64,000 bases of DNA from contig JAOCPU010000010.1 of the NCBI GenBank assembly GCA_035772785.1, positions 1-64,000 of the forward strand, read 5' to 3'. Positions 57,932 through 64,000 of this stretch are shown piece after piece (positions within the stretch are counted from its first letter, which is position 1; every line of letters begins with the position of its first letter). The position numbers and the translations under genes were made by a program. The notes beneath the pieces were generated by a model that was given only the letters and a program-made list of their open reading frames with translations, was not told the origin of the DNA and did not search any database. The stretch comes from Phlebiopsis flavidoalba. Its lineage: Eukaryota > Basidiomycota > Agaricomycetes > Polyporales > Phanerochaetaceae.

Positions 57932-58190
57932 AATAAAAAATTTGCATCAATTGCTATGTTGTAAGTGGCAGAGACACTTTCACTGATAGGTATTGTTCAT
58001 GAGGGGAGTTGAAGTAACAGAATACATTTTTTTGTACACGGCGTCCGTAGTAAAAGGTCGAACGGAAGCGAATGACGATCGGTATAGATTACTAGTAAAC
58101 AAGGAGGAGGAGAATAGTTGATATTTAAGCCGGTTGAAGCATGTATCGTCGTAAAAGAGAGAAAAACATGAGAGAGAACGTGGAGTATCG

Positions 58191-58664
58191 TTACACAGAG
58201 GCAAGTCGTTTGAATTTGGAACCCTTGGAAACCGGAGCCCTCGCCGACAATACTCCGTCCGCAGAGGAGCGAAAGAGGTGACTGAGGGCGGTGATTGTGG
58301 CACTCCCCCATATATCGCGCGCGCCGTGGTTCGCGCTTTCCTCGATCGATGGCGGGCAGGGGGTAGAGTGGAGGTGCGACGAGCTGCTTGAGCTGTGACG
58401 GATCGCCTCCTCGGAGACCATCGTAGCTTGGTGGCTGCGACCTCGAGGGAGGGAACGTGCGGGTGCGTCGTGCAGTGGTGCCCCAGCATTGGAACAGACG
58501 AGGGCGAGGGCGATGGGATGAGGCCGTGGCCCGAGATGGCGACAGGCTCGACTCGGCGGCGTGGTAGAAATTGTGACTGTGGTTGGGCGGTTGGGTGCAG
58601 GCGGGAGAGTGGGGAACGTTGGACAAGGGAAACAGATGCCAGCTCGCGGTTTCTTCTTTACCAA
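58191..58664 (-). CDS. Serine-rich hypothetical protein, C-terminal part
   Basis: The minus frame ends EEAIRHSSSSSSHLHSTPCP, PSIEESANHGARDIWGSATI and SKGSKFKRLASV with a stop at 58191. The Ser run and the basic C-terminus look coding. Upstream (58.5-58.66 kb) the frame is Pro/Ala/Arg-rich and less convincing. No domain identified. About 230 bp of AT-richer sequence follows the stop and may be the 3' UTR. Confidence 0.35.
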   Translation of the reverse strand: MVKKKPRAGICFPCPTFPTLPPAPNRPTTVTISTTPPSRACRHLGPRPHPIALALVCSNAGAPLHDAPARSLPRGRSHQATMVSEEAIRHSSSSSSHLHSTPCPPSIEESANHGARDIWGSATITALSHLFRSSADGVLSARAPVSKGSKFKRLASV

Positions 58665-58869
58665 TTCTTTCCTTTCGTTCCTTTCTCCTTTTTTGCTCGA
58701 TCATCGCTTGTCCGTCGGTCGGGTACTGGCGGGGCAGGTGAAGTAATGCGAAAAATGGCGAAGGAGCGACGTCAGATAGGTGACAAGTAGATTTAGCGGT
58801 TGTGTGTATGGATACCCAAAAATTTTGTTTTCTTGTATGGCTAAGGAAAAGTGGCCACACTTTAAGCCC

Positions 58870-59700
58870 TGCTGGACAGGGAAATGTAAAAATTAATTCT
58901 CACGATCCACACCCATGTTTTTGGCGTGGATGTGAGCCTGGCCTTGGCGGTGGGGGGGCGGTATATCGACGATGGAACAGAAGACCGCGACCAGCTCGAC
59001 TATTGACCACGAACTGCGACGCCGGGCCTATTGGTGCCGCCCACCCAATCGGCACCGAGAATTGTTTGGATTTGTTCACTGCCGGCAGTGACCGGGGTGG
59101 GTGCGAAATCCCTCGGACATTGCTCTGGGTGCCATATCTCGGGGGGATTGTTGAAAATGCTAATCTGATCCTCGCCCTAAGTCGTCCAGTCACAAAAGCA
59201 TACTGGGGGGCAAAACATTATAATGGGAGATGACCCACACGCATTGATAAACAGTACAGATAGGATCTTAGCCTGAGGTGAACGGTGCTCCGGAAAACAT
59301 AGTGCGTTCTGATTCTGCGTCGGTCCAATGCCTCTATCGCAACTCACACAGACGAAAACCATCGAGTTGGGGATGGGGACATAGAATCAGGTCGCTCTCC
59401 GCTGCACGAAGATGACTCCGTGTGAAAGGTGTTTGGTCGCCGACGACTATTACCGAAGAGAACTTGAGCATGTACGAATTGCTACGCGGATCAGTCCAGC
59501 GTCTTGCGCGAAGTGTTCCGGACCGATGATAAAGTCTGGGTGAAGGGCTGCTCCAGGAAAAGCATCGTCTATAGGTCCATGTCAATCCAGGGCGAGCTCG
59601 TGACGAAAAATTGTCCGAGAGACTCACGAATCAGCTTCGCTTGGTCAAGTGGCAGATATAGATCGGGGTACGATGGGGGTCTACAGTGGCGACAACACGT
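58870..59700. other. No recognisable gene
   Basis: Frames up to 143 codons (58802-59233 plus; 59334-59627 minus) without a family match. Confidence 0.3.
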
Positions 59701-59733
59701 ATTGTTCGAGAACCGTCTCGAGAATATGGTTGG

Positions 59734-60461
59734 CTAACCCGAGTTCCAAACACCAATCATCCATCGAGGCTGACATACCAGTCTCCCGTCGAGTTGCGTA
59801 CAACGGGCGTCTGGCTGGTAGCAAGGCCCTGCATTCTTACCCACACCACCTTGCTGGTATCGTGATGCTGTGGGATCGGGCTGGAGCCAATGCAGACACA
59901 CCGGGATCGCTATTTTTGGGTGTTCCCACAGCCACGATCCGTTTGATACGTTGCTGCGCTTTTTGGGGAGGAGTCGTCTGAGGCTGTTCCGATGCTGCAT
60001 GCCAAACGTGAAGTGTGTGACGCTGTCGGATGCTCGGTTGAGCTCCATTGACCGGCCCGCGATCGAGTCACGCCGAAACTGCGCGTTGTACACACACGAG
60101 CTTATTGCCGCTCGTGTGGTGGAGTTTTTGTCGGTATCGGTGGGCGGAGTGCCGGGATAAGACCAGCAAGGCGAAAGTTACCGACGCAGGACTTGAGCAT
60201 CAGATGCTTGCGCTAGCGAACCTTGGTCGGGTTGATTGACGATAACAACTGATAGATAGTGTCAATAGGTGATGATTGTTTGTAGGGAAGCAATCGAACG
60301 CCAACTGGTTTGATTCGGATTAATCCCAAAGAGAGTTGTTGACCAGACGGAGTTGACAGTCCTCCTGATGATGGAAGCGAGGGCGGGTTGACCGAGTACA
60401 TTTGCGTCTGAGGCGGGAAGACAAAATGATTGTGCGGTTTTGGACTTGCTTTGGTCGTCAA
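59734..60461 (-). CDS. Hypothetical protein, multi-frame
   Basis: Minus frames look protein-like and near-contiguous. PSLPSSGGLSTPSGQQLSLG and LIRIKPVGVRLLPYKQSSPI (60.4-60.25 kb) are followed by PGTPPTDTDKNSTTRAAISS, CVYNAQFRRDSIAGRSMELN and SVTHFTFGMQHRNSLRRLLP (60.16-59.98 kb). I do not recognise a family. The two parts may be separate genes. Confidence 0.3.
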
Positions 60462-60515
60462 CTATGAGGCAAATGAGGGCTCAGTCTTTTGATGTAAACC
60501 AACTTAATTACTTCC

Positions 60516-61082
60516 TCACACAGATATAGTGCCACTGCAGCTGCTACAGTGCGCGCCAGCGACATATAGTGAGACCGGTCCTGGCTTACGATGGGTCCAG
60601 GTAAAGTTGAAAGTGTTGTTGGCCCGGATTTGAGCCCTGTGGACAATCTCAGATACAGAGATGCGTGTCTTGTATGAGGTGTACGGGGACGCACCCCATG
60701 GACACACCCCGTGTCCCCCGGCGAGACATCTCTTCCCAGAGAGTCTCGTAAGGATAGTGGGATGTTGACCGCTGCGGGGGGATAAAGGGAGCATCGCGCT
60801 TTTACAATACCAACGCTGGCTAGCTGCGGCTAGGTGTGCAAGCAAGGAGCGGCATACACGAGCAACCTAGACATGACGGGCACTTGGGGTATGTACGGCA
60901 GCTATGCTGAGGGAGAAAGAGGGCCAGACGTCTCTCCCGCGGGGTTCCTGGGCTGCGGGAGATACGAGACCTAAATACAGTCGCTTGGAGCGCTGAAAAT
61001 AGCGATCGAAGTGTGGCCATGAAAAGTCGATCTGTGCTTCAAAGCGATTTGGGCACTTCAGTCCTCCCGTGACTAATCCCAT
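60516..61082 (-). CDS. Hypothetical protein fragment(s)
   Basis: Minus frames include KTRISVSEIVHRAQIRANNT, FNFTWTHRKPGPVSLYVAGA (60.68-60.56 kb), and in another phase TVAAAVALYLCEEVIKLVY. These look coding but match no family I can name. A frame at 60.87-61.08 kb lies upstream. Confidence 0.25.
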
Positions 61083-61253
61083 GCGGATGGGTTGCCTAAG
61101 AGGGATCCCACAAAAAAGCGGTCATGAGGTATAGTTCACGGATCGCGTCTCACTGATCGCGAATCGTAACCGGGCATATGGCGCTGGTAGGGCAGTCAGG
61201 TGGCAGAATGAGATCGTATTCTTATCATGAAACCTTTCGCGATTATCACAACG

Positions 61254-61274
61254 CCCCCCCCCCCCCCCCCCCCC
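61254..61274. repeat. Oligo(C) tract, 21 nt
   Basis: Run of 21 C followed by ACCCCC, within a weak plus-strand open frame that is probably not coding. Confidence 0.9.
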
Positions 61275-61879
61275 ACCCCCGGAGATGGAGCTTCCGGGAA
61301 GGATAGCATGCCGCGTTATATGACCTTGGTCCGTCTACATCACGCCAAATCGGAAAGAGCGCAGAGATTTGGAGCCTGCATTAAAGTCTTTGAGAGATGG
61401 TGCTTATGCAACGCACTTTTGGGCTTGATGCCGCTTAGGGCGAGGATGTTTGTTGTCCCATGGAAACAATCACCATGCCCGAAGTCGCTAGCGGACACAC
61501 CCGTCCATTATTATATTCTGCATGATATGTCAGTTATACGTTGTTCTAGGTTTTACGGATACGCCGGACATCCGCGTACCGCTAGTAATGCGACCCATAG
61601 AACCGCCCAAGCTGTTGCTCCGAGTCGACGACGTGCACTGCGAGCTTGACGTTCACAGCCTCTCCCGAGATTGGCGGCGCGTGTAACGTTTCACAGGTCG
61701 CGCCCATAGGGGACGGCCGGCCACCCACTGCCACGGGCTCCGATTCGGCGAGCGTCTCGTGCGTACATGGCTCAATTTTCTAAGTGTACATGAGCCAATT
61801 CCAGATTGACGAGGACCCGAGGCAGCTTGTTAACGCTTCCTAACCTTGATCATCCAAGTGAGCAGCCTAATGATGCATT

Positions 61880-63232
61880 GCACGCTGCTGAGCCGTGGGC
61901 CATGAGGAAAGCACAAGATCTTGCACACATGGGTCTGTGAAAACGCGAGCCATACGTGTGCCCAAACCCTCTCCGCTTTCAAGCGCCGTAGGCGCGCTCC
62001 GCCAGAAAGGTAATCCCATCAAAGGCTGTTTAACCGTTCCTTCGCTCTCGATTTCAAGAGCATTAGTACACGAAAAACTCCTGAACACCATGGCTTCGAC
62101 AAATCTTTGACGCGGACGCGACCCCGGCGACACTGCCAACACCACCCATGTGAACGTATTCTACTGTGAAGGTGCCCAGGAACAGTCTCTCTTTGCATGC
62201 GCTGCAATCTCACAAGGATCACCGACCCTCGTACGCGCTCAGTCTAGCTCTTCCCCCTCGAGTATTGCGACGTTCGTTCGGATCGAGTTTTACGAAATGC
62301 AAGGCAAGTGGGGGCTGAAGGAAGAGGATGAGGATTTGTACAACAAATACTACTCAGAAGGTACGTAATATGTTACGATCTAGTCGGTATGCGTCAAGTT
62401 GACTAAAATAATGCAGAGGCTCTGCACAGGCCAAGCTCGGCATCCCTGATTCTGTCTGAGAGGCGTCAAAACCATTTTTTAGCTCGAGAAAGATCCACAG
62501 CCAAGAAGAGGCAAAGGCTGTGGCGAAGGCGGATGCGGCGCTGAAGAAAAAGATGGTGCGCACACCCTGGCGGCGACCCTAAACCACATATCAAAGCTAA
62601 ACTTTGCTTTCAATCATTAGGCGTCACAAGTACGCGACCCTATTCACAGACCAGGACATAATTGACTTGGTATCGTACAAGGTGACTATCAAGCGTATTA
62701 GAACGGAATAAGCGCAAGCACGTCGTAACGGCTTGCGTGTGTACGCACGGGCTGGAGGCCTTTGGTATGGCATTTTCCCTCTTCTACGGTGTTCGCTATG
62801 ACTCACCTACTCGCTATCTGTGCTTCACACACAGGTGTGGACTTGAAGTAAGGCCGCGAAGCAGTTCGCGCAAAAGTTCGCACATAAACAGGTGCCAGTG
62901 TGACCAAACAACACACCAGGGCCCACGTAGGAAAACTAAAATTGTTGGTCGTCCAAGTCAAGGCGATGGGTACATCCATTGTCAGTGCGGGGGGGACGAA
63001 GGGCGATGTCAGAGCGGCGAGATTGTGGAGAGATGCATTGAGGAGAAGTAGGAGCCCGCCGCGCCTGTTGCTCAAGGGAGATATAGGAGGGCATCCCCGC
63101 GCGACAGAACGACTCGAGATATGCGATACTCAATTAATATTGTACCACAGGAAACTGGGACAATGTAAATGGGTGAAGGCGGATACGGAACGTTGGAACA
63201 TACGGATTGTGGCTTGCTGCAACGGCTCGTGA
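61880..63232 (+). CDS. Hypothetical multi-exon gene, Lys/Glu-rich
   Basis: Function unknown. The plus-strand exon at 62150-62360 (SSPSSIATFVRIEFYEMQGK, then WGLKEEDEDLYNKYYSEG) ends at a GTACGT-like donor. The next block (62.42-62.55 kb) reads QAKLGIPDSV, EASKPFFSSRKIHSQEEAKA and VAKADAALKKKM, with one in-frame stop suggesting a one-base error. The following exon gives KYATLFTDQDIIDLVSYK (62.63-62.68 kb) ending at a GTGACT donor, and after an intron ending CACACAG a stretch with KAAKQFAQKFAHKQ (62.84-62.89 kb). Regular charge patterning suggests helices. I recognise no family; the start is uncertain. Confidence 0.4.
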
Positions 63233-63239
63233 CTTTCTA

Positions 63240-63815
63240 GCATAGCACGCACCCATGACAGCCTCGTGTGCTGGTTTGGTACTGATAACACATCAATAAA
63301 TGAATTCATCTCTGCACATTGACGTGGGAGAGAGATCTGCTTCGTCTCTCGTTTAGGGAGCGAAGCACACAACACTAGAAAGATGGAAAAAAGAACCAGT
63401 TATGCAATCGGTTATATGAAAGAGCCGGGACGATACAGCCTATGAATAACTGCTACCGTAGGACGGTGATGTCAAGGCAATGCAGAAGCGGCGCGATTAC
63501 ACAAACAGGTCAACGGGCGAACAAGTGAAGGACAGTGAAATACTATAGATACATGGCGAGACGGGACAAAATAATGCGTCGACTAACGATTACACTGACG
63601 ATGGGAGGATAAAGAAAGTTTTGTCAAGGATTGTGGGTTGCGTCCAGCGCATGATGGATCATGAGGTGAGGTCGGTCTGCAGATACTGTCCCAGCCCCCT
63701 TCGCCCCCGAAACCTAACATTCTAACATCCGTTGTGAGTCGGAGCAATGGTCCTTAGTTTGTGACGCTCTATTTACCTTAGGGTCGGCGGAGCTTTCCAT
63801 CCTCAGACCAGGATT
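63240..63815. other. Intergenic, no gene seen
   Basis: Purine-richer sequence with short frames only. 3' flank of the edge proline-rich gene. Confidence 0.45.
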
Positions 63816-63817
63816 GG

Positions 63818-64000
63818 CTATGACGAGCTTCCTGCGTTAGGTTCGGCATTGGGGGGATCCGGCGCAGGAGGGTTTGGCGCAGGAGGGGTTGGCGCAGGAG
63901 GGGTTGGCGCAGTAGGGTTTGGCGCAGGAGGGTTTGGCGTAGGAGGGTTTGGCGCAGGAGGGTTCGGAAGTGGCAGGTTTGGCTGAGCAACACCGGTGTC
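63818..64000 (-). CDS. Proline-rich repeat protein, C-terminus (cut by window edge)
   Basis: The minus frame is open from the right edge to a stop at 63818-63820 (60 codons). It reads DTGVAQPNLPLPNPPAPNPP, then repeats of P-[NT]-P-P-[AT], and ends DPPNAEPNAGSSS. The repeat is five residues per 15 bp unit. Pro/Asn/Ala-rich tracts like this occur as linkers or stalks in fungal cell-wall and secreted proteins. The rest of the gene lies beyond the window. Frames on the plus strand would give a Gly-rich repeat (GFGAG), but that strand has no supporting start or stop context. Confidence 0.55.
   Translation of the reverse strand, partial: DTGVAQPNLPLPNPPAPNPPTPNPPAPNPTAPTPPAPTPPAPNPPAPDPPNAEPNAGSSS
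63855..63974. repeat. 15 bp tandem repeat, 8 units
   Basis: Consensus GGGTTTGGCGCAGGA (plus strand), eight units in register from 63855, the first starting GGATCC and the last diverged. Changes fall mainly on single bases and keep the 15 bp length, so the coding phase is preserved. Confidence 0.9.

Noticed and set aside
63778..63993. Minus frame encoding LLRQT repeats
   Set aside because: Wrong phase of the 15 bp repeat. The adjacent frame is open to the window edge, has a natural stop and gives a coherent Pro-rich sequence.
1..64000. CRISPR array, prokaryotic operon or prophage
   Set aside because: No regularly spaced repeats, no ribosome-binding-site patterns; introns, tRNA introns and fungal families are present throughout.
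1..64000. LTR retrotransposon or reverse transcriptase
   Set aside because: No reverse transcriptase, integrase or gag motif seen in any frame, and no long direct terminal repeats noticed.

Overview
The window looks like nuclear DNA of a basidiomycete fungus, most likely an Agaricomycete. Coding sequence is split by short GT-AG introns of about 50-100 bp. There are three intron-bearing nuclear tRNA genes. The recognisable proteins form a typical basidiomycete set: a neurofibromin/IRA Ras-GAP, the PP4 regulatory subunit PSY2, the kinase CDC7, a nucleolar FKBP, a WBP2-like protein, DUF6533 membrane proteins, F-box proteins and a GDSL esterase. There are no operons, ribosome binding sites or CRISPR arrays. 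Almost every recognisable gene changes reading frame several times, often by one extra base next to a conserved motif, so no gene reads through as one clean set of exons. Gene limits are therefore approximate, and most are inferred by following conserved motifs from frame to frame.

Layout. 0.5-2.3 kb (minus) is a DUF6533 membrane protein. 3.3-8.5 kb (minus) is a coiled-coil protein with a strongly patterned region at 4.3-4.8 kb. 8.9-18.8 kb (minus) is a very large IRA/neurofibromin-type Ras-GAP, with GAP, Sec14-like and PH-like parts in the expected order and a CT-rich block upstream. 19.9-23.3 kb (minus) holds low-complexity Gln/Pro/Ser-rich coding sequence of unknown identity. 26.6-27.7 kb (plus) is a nucleolar FKBP prolyl isomerase. 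30.9-34.3 kb (plus) is PSY2. It is followed by an 800 bp non-autonomous DNA transposon (34.5-35.3 kb) with inverted termini and TA duplications. 36-40 kb (minus) holds two related F-box genes. 44.9-47.7 kb (plus) is CDC7, flanked by two inverted copies of tRNA-Arg(UCG). 48.3-49.0 kb (plus) is a WBP2-like protein, followed by tRNA-Thr(CGU). 50.4-51.6 kb (minus) is a secreted GDSL (CE16-like) esterase. 53.1-54.6 kb (minus) is a secreted protein built from tandemly duplicated exons with a RDF...DES[G/D]A[V/L]S core, the most unusual gene here. 56.8-57.5 kb (minus) is a small putative mitochondrial protein. 58-63.8 kb holds hypothetical ORFs, and the right edge cuts a proline-rich repeat protein.

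How the genes relate. They do not form one pathway. IRA (Ras/cAMP shut-off), PSY2 (PP4 phosphatase targeting, DNA damage recovery) and CDC7 (replication origin firing) are conserved housekeeping or regulatory genes. They are interspersed with accessory genes: F-box, DUF6533, secreted esterase and secreted repeat protein. The main caution is the frame problem. Either the sequence has uncorrected insertion errors, or these are degraded alleles. The preserved motifs favour the first reading.
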